NCBI GenBank assembly: GCA_014360805.1
Contig: JACIWU010000037.1
Span: 1 to 32,383 of the forward strand
Origin: Chloroflexota bacterium
GTDB lineage: Bacteria > Chloroflexota > Anaerolineae > DTLA01
Direction of reading: 5' to 3'
DNA: 32,383 nucleotides
Shown here: positions 15,154-23,346 of the stretch, one piece after another
How positions within the stretch are numbered: the stretch's first letter is position 1
Layout of the letters: every line of letters starts with the position of its first letter
The notes under the pieces: model-generated
Database searches by the model: none
What the model saw: the letters and a program-made list of their open reading frames with translations, nothing else
Told to the model about the DNA's origin: nothing
Position numbers and translations under genes: made by a program

Positions 15154-15189
15154 GCTTGGAGACGACGTGGTTCCGAAGGGTGGATCTCA

Positions 15190-15624
15190 GTGTTGGAAGA
15201 GGAGGAGGGGGTGAAGGATCAAGAGGGGATTCTCAATTTAGAAAGAGAGTATGCTATTCTGGAGCGAGAGTGCATTGGGCGCAAGTCTCGTGAGGGCGCC
15301 TTTCCCGAACCCGTGGAGCGGGCCAGGGAGTTGCTTCTGGACGCGCAGCACCTGCTTGCGGAATATCAGCGGGAGCGTTCTCAGCGGGAACAAGCGGTCA
15401 TTGCGCTTCAATACCGCGGTGTGATGGACGTATACAATTTGCTCCAAGTGCCCTCCGAGTCTTGCAAGACATTGGCACCGCCGGAAAGCACGAAGAAGAT
15501 GTTCATCCGTCTTTATGAGCTGGCGAAGACCTTGGGCGACGAAGAGACCATGCGTTTCTGCGAAGATGTGCTGGAAACCTATGAGAGGCACCACATCAAC
15601 GACCACATTGAGTGGAAACGCTGA
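15190..15624 (+). CDS. Hypothetical charged helical protein, 144 residues
   Basis: No family is recognised. The protein is rich in Glu, Arg and Lys. It has helical, coiled-coil-prone stretches at residues 15-35 and 45-75 (ARELLLDAQHLLAEYQRERSQ) and a C-terminal helical part with two Cys residues. The start is GTG at 15190, preceded by GAAGGGTGG; a TTG directly after is an alternative. It begins 36 bases after the nuclease-like gene on the same strand and shares its lower GC, so the two probably travel together. It could be a small partner or regulator of that protein (inference). Confidence 0.6.
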   Translation: MLEEEEGVKDQEGILNLEREYAILERECIGRKSREGAFPEPVERARELLLDAQHLLAEYQRERSQREQAVIALQYRGVMDVYNLLQVPSESCKTLAPPESTKKMFIRLYELAKTLGDEETMRFCEDVLETYERHHINDHIEWKR

Positions 15625-15690
15625 CGCCCTGCGCAATTGCACCCCACGCGCCGCCGCTCGCAATGGGTTGGCGGCGCGATGCCAAAACAC

Positions 15691-15748
15691 GTAGGGCGGC
15701 TTTCCATAGCCGCCGGAAACGGGGGGCAGGCATGGGAACCTGCCCTAC
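15691..15748. repeat. GTAGGG...CCCTAC two-hairpin element, copy 1
   Basis: The outer ends GTAGGG and CCCTAC enclose two hairpins, GGCGGC-TTTCCATA-GCCGCC and GGCAGG-CATGGGAA-CCTGCC. It lies in the 523-base gap 15625-16147, which otherwise holds the AACACGAAT word at 15763-15792, copy 2, a promoter and a leader. Confidence 0.8.
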
Positions 15749-15807
15749 GCTCGCCAACCGCCGTCCACGAATAACACGAATCCACACGAATGGAGAACCA
15801 AAGACAC

Positions 15808-15866
15808 GTAGGGCGGCTTTCCATAGCCGCCGGAAACAGGGGGCAGGTATGGAAACCTGCCCCTAC
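15808..15866. repeat. GTAGGG...CCCTAC two-hairpin element, copy 2
   Basis: Nearly identical to the element at 15691-15748, with the same loop TTTCCATA and the same order of two hairpins. Differences cluster in the second hairpin and change its pairing little. The two copies are direct repeats 117 bases apart. Confidence 0.8.
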
Positions 15867-15908
15867 TATGCTGACACCCCTCGCAATTACACCCCCACGC
15901 CCAAACTG

Positions 15909-15917
15909 TGCTATAAT
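15909..15917 (+). promoter_or_regulatory. Extended -10 promoter for the MalK/UgpC-type ATPase
   Basis: TGCTATAAT is a perfect extended -10 (TGnTATAAT). A weak TTACAC lies 19 bases upstream of the hexamer at 15887-15892. Transcription should start near 15924, giving a leader of about 225 bases before the ATG at 16148. Confidence 0.7.
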
Positions 15918-15968
15918 AGCCGCGCAATCGTCTGTCCGCGCAGCACCGAGCCGTAACGGAAAGGGGGG

Positions 15969-16133
15969 ATGCGTACTGCGTACACCGTGAGCGTCCACAT
16001 CCAACGGATTTTCGCTCTTTGGGTCTGGGAAAGCGGTTTTGGCCTTGCGCCCGCGCGATGCGCCAGCATCCGCGACCGAACAGTTCTGTTTCCCATGACT
16101 CCACCTTCGGGGCTTCGGCCCAATCATCCATAA
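15969..16133 (+). CDS. Possible 54-codon leader ORF
   Basis: An ATG preceded by AAGGGGGG opens a 54-codon frame that stops at 16133, just before the ribosome site of the ATPase gene. The predicted peptide (starting MRTAYTVSVHIQRIF) has no recognised family and no membrane segment. It may be a translated leader affecting expression of the next gene, or chance. Only its placement in the long leader supports it. Confidence 0.25.
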   Translation: MRTAYTVSVHIQRIFALWVWESGFGLAPARCASIRDRTVLFPMTPPSGLRPNHP

Positions 16134-16147
16134 GAGGAGATTGCCTC

Positions 16148-17248
16148 ATGGCAAGCGTAACCTATGAACACGTTACGAAGCGATTTGGCGACGTCGTCGC
16201 GGTCAATGACCTGTCGCTGGAAGTTCGCGACAAGGAGTTCCTCGTCCTGGTAGGCCCTTCGGGGTGCGGCAAGACCACGGCCCTGCGCCTTCTGGCGGGC
16301 CTGGAGGAGATTACCGAGGGCAAAATCTACATCGGCGACCGTCTGGTCAACGACGTGCCGCCCAAAGACCGCGACATCGCCATGGTGTTCCAGTCCTACG
16401 CCCTGTACCCGCATATGAGCGTGTACGACAACATGGCCTTCGGGCTGAAACTGCGCAAGACGCCCAAGTCCGAGATCGACCGTCGCGTGAAAGAGGCGGC
16501 GGCCATCCTGGGCATTGAGCAGTTGCTGGACCGCAAGCCGAAGCAGTTGTCGGGCGGGCAGCGGCAGCGCGTGGCCCTGGGCCGCGCCATCGTCCGCGAG
16601 CCCAAGGTGTTCCTGATGGACGAGCCGCTGTCCAACCTGGACGCGAAACTGCGCGTGCAAACCCGCGCCGAACTGTCCAAACTGCACCAGCGACTTCAGA
16701 CGACGTTCATCTACGTAACCCACGACCAGATGGAAGCCATGACCATGGGCACGCGCATTGCCGTGCTCAAGGACGGCATCCTGCAGCAACTGGACACGCC
16801 GCAGAACCTGTACGACAAGCCCGACAACGTGTTCGTGGCCGGGTTCATCGGCAGCCCGGCGATGAACTTCTTTGACGCGACACTGGTGGGTACCAAAGAG
16901 GACATGTACATTGACACCGGCTCGTTCCGGGTGAAGGTGCCTGCCGACCGCGTGCCAGTGCTGGCGCCCTACCTGGGCGAGGAGATCGTCTTCGGGATTC
17001 GGCCCGACAACATCCACGACCCGGAGTTCACGCCGCCTGGCATCAACCCCGTCCGCATTCCGGCCAAAGTGGATGTTACCGAGTTGATGGGCAACGAGGT
17101 GTTTGTGTACCTGGTTACGGGCAAGCACTCCTACATCGGGCGGGTGGATCCGCGCACTAACATGCGCGTCGGCCAGGATGTAGAAGTCGTGTTTGACCTG
17201 GGTCAAATCCACATCTTTGACCGCGCGACGGAGCGGGCGATACGCTAG
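16148..17248 (+). CDS. ugpC: Sugar ABC transporter ATP-binding protein (MalK/UgpC/MsmK-type)
   Basis: A 366-residue ATPase that energises carbohydrate-type ABC importers. Walker A is GPSGCGKTT (36-44), the signature is LSGGQRQRV, Walker B is VFLMDEPLSNLD, and the H-loop is YVTHDQMEAM. A C-terminal TOBE/regulatory domain follows (FIGSPAMNFFDA onward, about residue 235). The ATG at 16148 has AAGAGGAGA seven bases upstream; the open frame reaches back to 16019 without a ribosome site. No permease or binding protein is nearby, so this is probably a shared ATPase serving several importers encoded elsewhere, as MsmK does in streptococci. apgM follows 94 bases later, which would fit carbon metabolism. 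The exact substrate set is unknown. Confidence 0.88.
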   Translation: MASVTYEHVTKRFGDVVAVNDLSLEVRDKEFLVLVGPSGCGKTTALRLLAGLEEITEGKIYIGDRLVNDVPPKDRDIAMVFQSYALYPHMSVYDNMAFGLKLRKTPKSEIDRRVKEAAAILGIEQLLDRKPKQLSGGQRQRVALGRAIVREPKVFLMDEPLSNLDAKLRVQTRAELSKLHQRLQTTFIYVTHDQMEAMTMGTRIAVLKDGILQQLDTPQNLYDKPDNVFVAGFIGSPAMNFFDATLVGTKEDMYIDTGSFRVKVPADRVPVLAPYLGEEIVFGIRPDNIHDPEFTPPGINPVRIPAKVDVTELMGNEVFVYLVTGKHSYIGRVDPRTNMRVGQDVEVVFDLGQIHIFDRATERAIR

Positions 17249-17266
17249 GGCAATTCGGCCGCAACC

Positions 17267-17310
17267 GTAGGGGCCGCGCACGCGTCGGGCGACGCACGCG
17301 TCGCCCCTAC
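17267..17310. repeat. GTAGGGGC...GCCCCTAC palindromic repeat
   Basis: Ends GTAGGGGC and GCCCCTAC are inverted around repeats of CGACGCACGCGT-like bases. It is of the same class as 18786-18814, 21351-21377 and 32006-32033, with a different core. It sits between the ATPase gene and apgM and could weaken read-through. Confidence 0.7.
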
Positions 17311-17342
17311 ATGTGTCGCCTGCGAGAAACCGGAGAAATCTC

Positions 17343-18548
17343 ATGAACGAACTGGAATGGATGCGGGAACTGGCCCAGCCGGCCAACACGAAAATCCTCA
17401 TGCTCATCCTGGACGGGCTGGGCGGGCTGCCCCTGACCGCCAACGGCCTTACGGAACTGGAGGCGGCCCACACGCCCAACATGAACAGACTTGCGCGGGA
17501 AGGCATCTGCGGGCTGAGCGCGCCGGTGGGGGCCGGTATCACGCCCGGCAGCGGCCCGGGGCATTTGGCCCTGTTCGGCTACGACCCGCTGCAGTACGTC
17601 ATCGGGCGGGGCGTGCTGGAGGCGTTGGGCATCGGCTTCCCGCTGGAGCGCGACGATGTGGCCGCGCGCGGCAACTTCTGCACGCTGGACGCCGCCGGCA
17701 ATATCACCGACCGCCGCGCCGGGCGCATCCCCACCGAGAAATGCCGCGAACTGGTGGAAATCCTGCGCCAGATTCGGCTGCCGGGGGTGGAGGTCTTCGT
17801 GGAGGCGGTGCAGGATTATCGTTTCGTGCTGGTGCTGCGGGGCCAGGGCCTGTCGCCGCACCTGAGCGAGACGGACCCGCAGAGGGTGGGCGTGCCGCCG
17901 CTGCCGGTGCGCGCCCTGGCGGCCGACGCCGAACCGACCGCCGCGCTGGTCAACCGATGGGTGGCCGAAGCGCAGAAGTTGCTCGCCGGCCATCATCCGG
18001 CCAATGGGCTGACGCTGCGCGGGTTCGCCAAGGACCCGGCCCTGCCGTCCATGCAGCAGATATACGGCCTGCAGTGCGCCGCCATCGCCACGTATCCCAT
18101 GTATCGCGGCCTGGCGAAACTGGTCGGCATGGACATCCTGAAGACCGGCGAGACGGTGGAGGACGAGGTAGAGACGCTGAAGGCGAACTGGGCCAAGTAC
18201 GATTTCTTCTACCTGCACGTGAAGAAGACCGACTCGGCAGGCGAGGATGGCGACTTTGACCGCAAGCGGGAGATCATAGAGCACGTGGATGAACTGGTGC
18301 CGGAGATGATGGCGCTGAACCCCGACGTGGTCATCGTCAGCGGGGATCATTCCACGCCCGCCGTGCTGAAGAGCCACTCGTGGCACCCCGTGCCCACCAT
18401 CCTCTGGTCGCGCTACTGCCGTCCCGACGACGTGGACACGTTCGGCGAGAGGGCGTGTGCGCGCGGCGCGCTGGGCGTCTTTCCCGCCAAGGAGATCATG
18501 CGCCTGGCGATGGCCAACGCCCTGCGCCTGGCAAAATATGGGGCGTAG
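17343..18548 (+). CDS. apgM: 2,3-bisphosphoglycerate-independent phosphoglycerate mutase, archaeal type
   Basis: A 401-residue metalloenzyme of the alkaline phosphatase superfamily that interconverts 3- and 2-phosphoglycerate in glycolysis. The N-terminal metal site is ILDGLGGLP (about 22-30). Family motifs EAAHTPNMNRLAREG and GSGPGHLALFGYDP (about 40-85) follow, and the C-terminal metal ligands lie in VKKTDSAGEDGDFDRK and VIVSGDHSTPAVLKSHSWHPVP. The length is normal for the archaeal-type ApgM, which also occurs in many bacteria including Chloroflexota. The ATG at 17343 is preceded by GGAG at suitable distance. No separate promoter was found, so it may share the transcript of the upstream ATPase. 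Confidence 0.95.
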   Translation: MNELEWMRELAQPANTKILMLILDGLGGLPLTANGLTELEAAHTPNMNRLAREGICGLSAPVGAGITPGSGPGHLALFGYDPLQYVIGRGVLEALGIGFPLERDDVAARGNFCTLDAAGNITDRRAGRIPTEKCRELVEILRQIRLPGVEVFVEAVQDYRFVLVLRGQGLSPHLSETDPQRVGVPPLPVRALAADAEPTAALVNRWVAEAQKLLAGHHPANGLTLRGFAKDPALPSMQQIYGLQCAAIATYPMYRGLAKLVGMDILKTGETVEDEVETLKANWAKYDFFYLHVKKTDSAGEDGDFDRKREIIEHVDELVPEMMALNPDVVIVSGDHSTPAVLKSHSWHPVPTILWSRYCRPDDVDTFGERACARGALGVFPAKEIMRLAMANALRLAKYGA

Positions 18549-18643
18549 ATCGTGGGCGCGGGGCTAAACCCCCGCGCTACGGGAGCGAAGCCCCTTCGGG
18601 GCTGACGCCAGCCCGGCGTTTTGGCGTTGGGCGTGGCGGTACA

Positions 18644-18766
18644 CCTCACCCCCGGCCTTCGGCCGCCCCCTCTCCGCCAGCGGAGAGGGGAACGAGGGGG
18701 TGAGGTCAGCATGCCCGCGCGAGGCGTCGTTTCCTCTCCCGCGGCGGGAGAGGGCCAGGGTGAGGG
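18644..18766. repeat. CCTCACCC-ended intergenic element
   Basis: The left part holds CCTCACCCCC then CCCCTCTCCGC paired with GCGGAGAGGGG and GGGGGTGAGG. The right part holds CCTCTCCCGC paired with GCGGGAGAGG, ending CCAGGGTGAGGG. A relative lies at 32105-32219. It fills most of the 275-base gap between apgM and the convergent aminotransferase gene. CGCGGGGCT / AACCCCCGCG hairpin bases lie just before it (about 18555-18580). Confidence 0.7.
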
Positions 18767-18785
18767 ATGCCACCCGCAGCGCGAC

Positions 18786-18814
18786 GTATGGGGCGATTCA
18801 CGAATCGCCCCTAC
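18786..18814. repeat. GTA-GGGGCGATTC palindrome
   Basis: GGGGCGATTC and GAATCGCCCC form a perfect 10-bp stem with a two-base loop, inside GTA...TAC ends. It lies just past the end of the aminotransferase gene, between convergent genes, and may serve as a transcription barrier. There is no T tract. Confidence 0.75.
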
Positions 18815-18823
18815 GGCAACGGC

Positions 18824-19984
18824 CTACCCGTGCCGCTGCATGAAGCGGCGCATGCGCTTCAGGGCCTCCTCGATCTTCTCCAGCGACGTGGCGTAGGAGA
18901 TGCGCACAAACCCCTCGCCGCACGCGCCGAAGGCCGTCCCCGGAATCAGGGCCACGCGCTCCTCTTCCAGCAGGCGATTCGCGAACTCGTCCGACGTCAT
19001 GCCGCTGGCCCGAATGGACGGGAAGGCGTAGAACGCGCCGCGCGGTTCGCAGCATGTCAGCCCCATGGCGTTCAGGCCTGCCACCACCACCTTGCGCCGG
19101 CGGTCGTACTCGGCGCGCATGCGCTGGACGTCGGCCTCGCCGCTCTGCAGCGCCTCCAGCGCGGCGTGCTGGGCGGGCGTGGGCGCTGACATGATGATGT
19201 ACTGGTGCATCTTGCGCATGCCGGCGATGATCTCCGCAGGCCCCACCGCGTACCCCAACCGCCAGCCGGTCATGGCGTAGGCTTTGGAGAACCCCTGCAA
19301 GACGACGGTGCGGTCTTTCATCCCGGGCAGCGAGGCAAAGCACGTGTGCTCCACACCGTACACCAGGCGGTCGTAGATTTCGTCGGAGATGACGATCAGG
19401 TCGTGCTCCTCCGCCAGTTTGGCAATCTCCAGCAGGCGGTCGCGGCTCATCACAGCGCCCGTGGGGTTGTTGGGGTAACCCAGTAGGATGGCTTTGGTGC
19501 GGGGCGTGATGGCCTTGGCGATGTCCGCCGCCGAGATCTGGAACCCGTTCTCCATCGCCGTGCACAGGGTTACAGGCGTGCCCCCCGCGAACACCACGGC
19601 GGGGACGTAGGCCACAAAGCAGGGCGTGGGGATGATCACCTCGTCGCCGGGGTCAATCAGCGCAGAGAGCGCCAGGTGTAGCGCCTCGGACACGCCCACG
19701 GTTACCAGAATCTCGCTCTCGGCGTCGTAGTGCACGCCGTACAGCCGCGCGATGTGGTCGCTGATGGCGCGGCGCAGTTCCAGGATGCCGGAGTTGGACG
19801 TGTAGTGGGTCTCGCCGCGCTCCAGGGAGCGGATGCCGGCCTGGGTGATGGCGGGCGGCGTTACGAAGTCCGGCTCGCCAATCCCCAGCGAGATCACGTC
19901 CTTCATGGTCGCGGCGATGTCAAAGAACTTGCGGATGCCTGACGGGGGAACCGACACCACTCGTTGTGCCAACACGTTCTTCAT
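18824..19984 (-). CDS. PLP-dependent aminotransferase, class I (aspartate aminotransferase family)
   Basis: A 386-residue fold-type I enzyme that moves amino groups between amino acids and 2-oxo acids. It has GIGEPDF (34-40), YPNNPTGA (170-177), SDEIYDRLVY (200-209), the PLP lysine at 234 in SKAYAMTGWRLGY, and the carboxylate-binding Arg in GFVRISYA near the C-terminus. It fits the I-gamma aspartate or PatA-like subgroup, but the true substrate cannot be read from sequence. The ATG at 19984 follows AGGAGGAAGG. The longer frame to 20074 would enter the neighbour's reading region without a ribosome site. It lies 65 bases after the small 76-residue gene and may be co-transcribed with it and the nucleotidyltransferase. 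Confidence 0.92.
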   Translation of the reverse strand: MKNVLAQRVVSVPPSGIRKFFDIAATMKDVISLGIGEPDFVTPPAITQAGIRSLERGETHYTSNSGILELRRAISDHIARLYGVHYDAESEILVTVGVSEALHLALSALIDPGDEVIIPTPCFVAYVPAVVFAGGTPVTLCTAMENGFQISAADIAKAITPRTKAILLGYPNNPTGAVMSRDRLLEIAKLAEEHDLIVISDEIYDRLVYGVEHTCFASLPGMKDRTVVLQGFSKAYAMTGWRLGYAVGPAEIIAGMRKMHQYIIMSAPTPAQHAALEALQSGEADVQRMRAEYDRRRKVVVAGLNAMGLTCCEPRGAFYAFPSIRASGMTSDEFANRLLEEERVALIPGTAFGACGEGFVRISYATSLEKIEEALKRMRRFMQRHG

Positions 19985-20049
19985 TGAACCTTCCTCCTGA
20001 CGATATTCCCATGCACAATGGAAGACAATGGCGGGGGCAATGGCTTTGT

Positions 20050-20280
20050 TTAGTCCCCCTCCTGCATGAACCACTGGTCAAGCGTCTCGTCGTACACGAG
20101 GGTCGCATCGGCGCCATCGGACAGGCGCACGCGAAACGCAGGGCCGCGCGGCTCGCGCCATCGCCGCGCCACCGACACCACCTCGGCGCGGCCCTGGGGC
20201 GTCTCCACGGCGCGCGGCTCCTGGGCGTACTGGTAGCCCGAGTAGCACTCCACGCGGACGGGCTTACTCCTCGTATCCAT
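20050..20280 (-). CDS. Small conserved-type protein, 76 residues (DUF6504-like by eye)
   Basis: The protein has a compact beta pattern: VRVECYSGYQYAQEPRAV, then VARRWREPRGPAFRVRLSDG and TLVYDETLDQWF. This resembles DUF6504-type proteins; the assignment is by eye. The ATG at 20280 lies inside the end of the nucleotidyltransferase gene (17-base overlap). A GTG at 20253 is an alternative, with GAGGAG 13 bases upstream. The strand and the overlap suggest coupled translation with the upstream gene. Function unknown. Confidence 0.65.
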   Translation of the reverse strand: MDTRSKPVRVECYSGYQYAQEPRAVETPQGRAEVVSVARRWREPRGPAFRVRLSDGADATLVYDETLDQWFMQEGD

Positions 20281-21256
20281 TGCCGGTCGCGTCCACCAAC
20301 GAGGAATCGCCCACGTTCAACTGCTCGTAGGAACCCCGCACGCGGGCGTTGTCGCCGATGAGCGACAGGTTGAGCATGGCGTCCTCAATGCACGCGCCTT
20401 TGTTCACGATGGAATCCTTGATGATGGAGCGCCGCACGACCGTGTCCTCGGCGATGGTTACATACGGGCCGATGACCGAATGCTCCACGTGGGCCGAGTC
20501 GGCGATGTACACGGGCGGCACGATGATGCTGTTGTGGGTGTGGCCGGCGTGCCCGCCCGTCTTGGTCAGCAGGTAGCGGTTGGTCTGGAGCACCGTTTCG
20601 GGCTTGCCGCAGTCCTCCCACACGTCCACGGTTTCGGCCCGGAACTTCGCGCCGTCGTTGATCATGAGTTGCAGCGCATCGGCCAGGAAGTACTCTCCCT
20701 TCGTCTGGATGTTCCGCGCCAGGAGTTCGTCAATGGCGGCCACCAGTTTCTCGGCCTGGCGCAGGTAATAGACGCCGATGACCGCCAGGTTGGACACGGG
20801 CGTGGCAGGCTTCTCCACCAGGCGCGCGATGTAGCCTTCCTCTAGGATGGCGACGCCGAACCTGCGCGGGTCTTCCACCTCCTTGACGTACAGCACGCCG
20901 TCGCAGTCGGTGGGCAGGTGTTGCAGGTCGGCCTCAAAGATGGTGTCCACGAAGATGATGAGGATGGGGCCGCTCAGATATTCACGCGCCAGGTAGAGGG
21001 CGTGAGCCTGGCCCTTGAGTTCGTGCTGCTCCACGTAGCGCGAGGGGAACGTGTAGTGGGTCTCTACGTAATTCTGAATCTGCTCGCCCAGATGACCCAC
21101 GACGAAGATCGTCTCCTCCACATCCAGCCCGGCGAGGGAATCCAGGATATGGGCCAGCACGGGCTTGCCGGCCACATTGACCAGCGGCTTGGGCTTGGTG
21201 TACGTGTGGGGGCGCAGCCGCGTGCCAAACCCTGCCAGAGGAATCACCACCTTCAT
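20264..21256 (-). CDS. Sugar-phosphate nucleotidyltransferase (NDP-sugar pyrophosphorylase)
   Basis: A 330-residue enzyme of the glucose-1-phosphate thymidylyl/uridylyltransferase type that joins a sugar-1-phosphate to an NTP. The nucleotide loop is GFGTRLRPHT (9-18) followed by KPKP (21-24). FVDTIFEADL gives the metal site Asp, and VEKPATP the sugar site. The C-terminal third (about 235-310) has hexapeptide-like repeats (VYIADSAHVEHSVIGPYVTI) forming a left-handed beta helix, as in bifunctional or regulated members. The base and sugar specificity are not determined. GAGGAGGT precedes the ATG. No glycan biosynthesis genes are close by. Confidence 0.9.
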   Translation of the reverse strand: MKVVIPLAGFGTRLRPHTYTKPKPLVNVAGKPVLAHILDSLAGLDVEETIFVVGHLGEQIQNYVETHYTFPSRYVEQHELKGQAHALYLAREYLSGPILIIFVDTIFEADLQHLPTDCDGVLYVKEVEDPRRFGVAILEEGYIARLVEKPATPVSNLAVIGVYYLRQAEKLVAAIDELLARNIQTKGEYFLADALQLMINDGAKFRAETVDVWEDCGKPETVLQTNRYLLTKTGGHAGHTHNSIIVPPVYIADSAHVEHSVIGPYVTIAEDTVVRRSIIKDSIVNKGACIEDAMLNLSLIGDNARVRGSYEQLNVGDSSLVDATGNGYEE

Positions 21257-21350
21257 GGCCGTTCAGACCTCCTCGTCTATTGAATCTCGCTACTTCAATG
21301 GAACGCACACATCTCCGTTTCGGCCTGTCGCGACAGGGGGCCCGCTAGAC

Positions 21351-21377
21351 GTAGGGCAAATTGCCCATTTGCCCTAC
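21351..21377. repeat. GTAGGGCAAAT palindrome
   Basis: GTAGGGCAAAT and ATTTGCCCTAC form a perfect 11-bp stem with a five-base loop TGCCC. It lies in the 204-base gap between gatA and the nucleotidyltransferase gene, which holds no other recognised site. Confidence 0.8.
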
Positions 21378-21460
21378 GATGGCCACCGAGAGAGAAGCGC
21401 CGACCGAACGTGCGATCTCCCGGTAGGTCTCCTGGCGCTATGTTACCACATCGTGCGTCC

Positions 21461-22951
21461 TTACGAAAAAGCGAGCGTGAATAAGTTCGGCTTCCGCGTG
21501 TGCCAGTCGGTCGCCTGCTCGTAGGTATAGGCTACTCGCAACACCGTCGGTTCGTCAAATACGTTGCCGATGATCTGCAACCCCACCGGCAGGCCGTCGG
21601 CGAATCCGCAGGGGACCGCGATGCCGCAGACGCCTGCCAGCGAACACGCCAGCGTGAACACGTCCGACAGGTACATCTGCAAGGGGTCGTCCACGCGCTC
21701 GCCGATGGGGAACGCGACGGTGGGCGACACGGGGCACGCCAGCACGTCCACCTGCTGGAAGGCGCGGTCAAAGTCACGGCGGATGAGCGTGCGCACCTTC
21801 TGGGCGCGCAGGTAGTAGGCGTCGTAGTACCCTGCCGACAGCGCGTAGGTGCCCAGCATGATGCGGCGCTTGACCTCGGGGCCGAACCCGCGCCCGCGCG
21901 TCTGCCGAATCATCTCCCACACGTCGTCGGTTTCGCGCACCGACAGGCCATACTTCACGCCGTCGTAGCGCGCCAGGTTGGCCGACGCCTCGGCGGGGGC
22001 GATGAGGTAGTACGCGGGCAGGGCGTACTCGGTGTGCGGGAGCGAGACTTCCATGAGGGTAGCGCCGAGGTCCTCCAGCGTGCGCAGCGCGGCCTTCATC
22101 GCATCGGCCACGCCGGGCTGCATCCCTTCCACGAAGTACTCCTTCGGGACGCCCACGCGAAGCCCGCGAATGCCGCCCTCCAGCCCGGCCAGGTAGTCGG
22201 GCACGGGCGTGTCCACCGATGTGGAGTCGCGCGGGTCGTGGCCTGCGATGGCCTGGAGCAGAATGGCGCAGTCGCGCACGTCCTTGGCGATGGGGCCGAT
22301 CTGGTCCAGCGACGACGCGAAGGCCACCAAGCCCCACCGCGGCACACGGCCGTAGGTGGGCTTCAGCCCCACCACGCCGCACAGGCCGGCGGGCTGGCGC
22401 ACGCTCCCGCCCGTGTCGGACCCGAGCGCCCCCAGCGCCATGTCGGCTGCGACGGCCGCCGCGCTCCCACCGCTGCTCCCGCCCGGCACGCGGGACAGGT
22501 CCCACGGGTTGCGCGTCGTGAAGTAGGCCGAGTTCTCGGTGGAAGATCCCATGGCGAACTCGTCGGTATTGGTCTTGCCCAGGATGATGGCTCCCTGCGC
22601 CTTGAGCCGCTCCACGGCGGTGGCGTCGTATGGGGGGACGAAGTTCTCCAGGATGCGCGACCCGCAAGTGGTGGGAATGCCGCGGGTGCACAGGATGTCC
22701 TTGACGGCGAGCGGGATGCCCATCAGGCGCGGGGGTGGAGCGCCGCCCTCGCGCCGCCAACGGAGCAGGCAGGCGTCGGCCTCGCGGGCCTGGGCCAGCG
22801 CGGCCTCGGGCACGAGGCGCAGGTACGCCCGAATGCGCGGGTCCAGGCGGTGGATGCGCTCCAGCACGCTCTGGGTCAACTCCACCGAGGACAGCGCGCC
22901 CGAACGCAACCGTTCGCTGGCCTGGTGGATGGTCAGGGCGTGGGCGCTCAC
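21461..22951 (-). CDS. gatA: Asp/Glu-tRNA amidotransferase subunit A
   Basis: A 496-residue amidase-signature enzyme, the glutaminase subunit of GatCAB. It releases ammonia from glutamine to convert Glu-tRNA(Gln) or Asp-tRNA(Asn) to the amidated forms. The catalytic triad is visible: Lys84 (LAVKD), Ser159 in GGSSGGS, and Ser183 in TGGS. The spacings of 75 and 24 match those of Staphylococcus aureus GatA (K79, S154, S178). The ATG at 22951 lies 4 bases after the gatC stop codon. The length is normal. gatB is not in the window and must be elsewhere. Confidence 0.96.
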   Translation of the reverse strand: MSAHALTIHQASERLRSGALSSVELTQSVLERIHRLDPRIRAYLRLVPEAALAQAREADACLLRWRREGGAPPPRLMGIPLAVKDILCTRGIPTTCGSRILENFVPPYDATAVERLKAQGAIILGKTNTDEFAMGSSTENSAYFTTRNPWDLSRVPGGSSGGSAAAVAADMALGALGSDTGGSVRQPAGLCGVVGLKPTYGRVPRWGLVAFASSLDQIGPIAKDVRDCAILLQAIAGHDPRDSTSVDTPVPDYLAGLEGGIRGLRVGVPKEYFVEGMQPGVADAMKAALRTLEDLGATLMEVSLPHTEYALPAYYLIAPAEASANLARYDGVKYGLSVRETDDVWEMIRQTRGRGFGPEVKRRIMLGTYALSAGYYDAYYLRAQKVRTLIRRDFDRAFQQVDVLACPVSPTVAFPIGERVDDPLQMYLSDVFTLACSLAGVCGIAVPCGFADGLPVGLQIIGNVFDEPTVLRVAYTYEQATDWHTRKPNLFTLAFS

Positions 22952-22955
22952 GGCG

Positions 22956-23243
22956 TTACTCCAGAATAGGCCGCACGCGGATCAGCCCGTCCTTGTGGTC
23001 AGGCGCGTTGGCCAGAATCTCATCGCGGGGGGAGGAGGGGGCCGGCTCGTCCGGGCGGGTGATGTTGGTCCGGGCCACGGCGTGGGACATGGGGGGCACG
23101 CCGTCCAGGTCCAGCCGCTGGAGCATGTCGGCGTAGTCCAGGATGGCCGACAACTGGAGCCGATAGCGTTCCTTCTCCTTGTCGGTAAGGGCCAATTTCG
23201 CCAGTTCGGCGATATGTTCCACCTGTTGCAGGGAAAGCGGCAT
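22956..23243 (-). CDS. gatC: Asp/Glu-tRNA amidotransferase subunit C
   Basis: A 95-residue GatC, the small subunit that wraps around GatA and GatB and stabilises the complex. Family features include [20 protein letters not shown] at the N-terminus, [11 protein letters not shown], and VPPMSHAV followed by NITRPDEP. The ATG at 23243 fits the usual start, with GGTGGG upstream. The longer frame to 23360 is unsupported. The promoter at 23274-23302 lies 30 bases upstream, and gatA follows directly. Confidence 0.95.
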   Translation of the reverse strand: MPLSLQQVEHIAELAKLALTDKEKERYRLQLSAILDYADMLQRLDLDGVPPMSHAVARTNITRPDEPAPSSPRDEILANAPDHKDGLIRVRPILE

Positions 23244-23273
23244 CGGGTTGTCCCACCGGATAGATTCGGGGGG

Positions 23274-23302
23274 ATTATAGCACGGGGGACAGCGCAGGGC
23301 AA
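23274..23302 (-). promoter_or_regulatory. Sigma-70-like promoter for gatCA
   Basis: On the minus strand, TTGCCC (23302-23297) and a consensus TATAAT (23279-23274) are separated by 17 bases. The expected start near 23267 gives a 24-base leader before the gatC ATG. Confidence 0.82.
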
Positions 23303-23346
23303 AGGGGGCGTGTAGCCCGATTCGGCTCCGTCTTGTGTGGGGGACC

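Noticed and set aside
16019-16147. N-terminal extension of the sugar-importer ATPase
   Set aside because: The family starts at MASVTYEHV with a good ribosome site, and the upstream frame encodes no conserved residues.
15579-16149. Minus-strand frames in the 15.6-16.1 kb gap
   Set aside because: They cross the two-hairpin repeats and have no ribosome site. Repeated peptide pieces reflect the DNA repeats.
21500-22969. Long open frame opposite gatA, 489 codons
   Set aside because: It is a mirror frame caused by high GC in gatA. The peptide is rich in His, Arg and Gly with no domain, and no ribosome site or promoter supports it.
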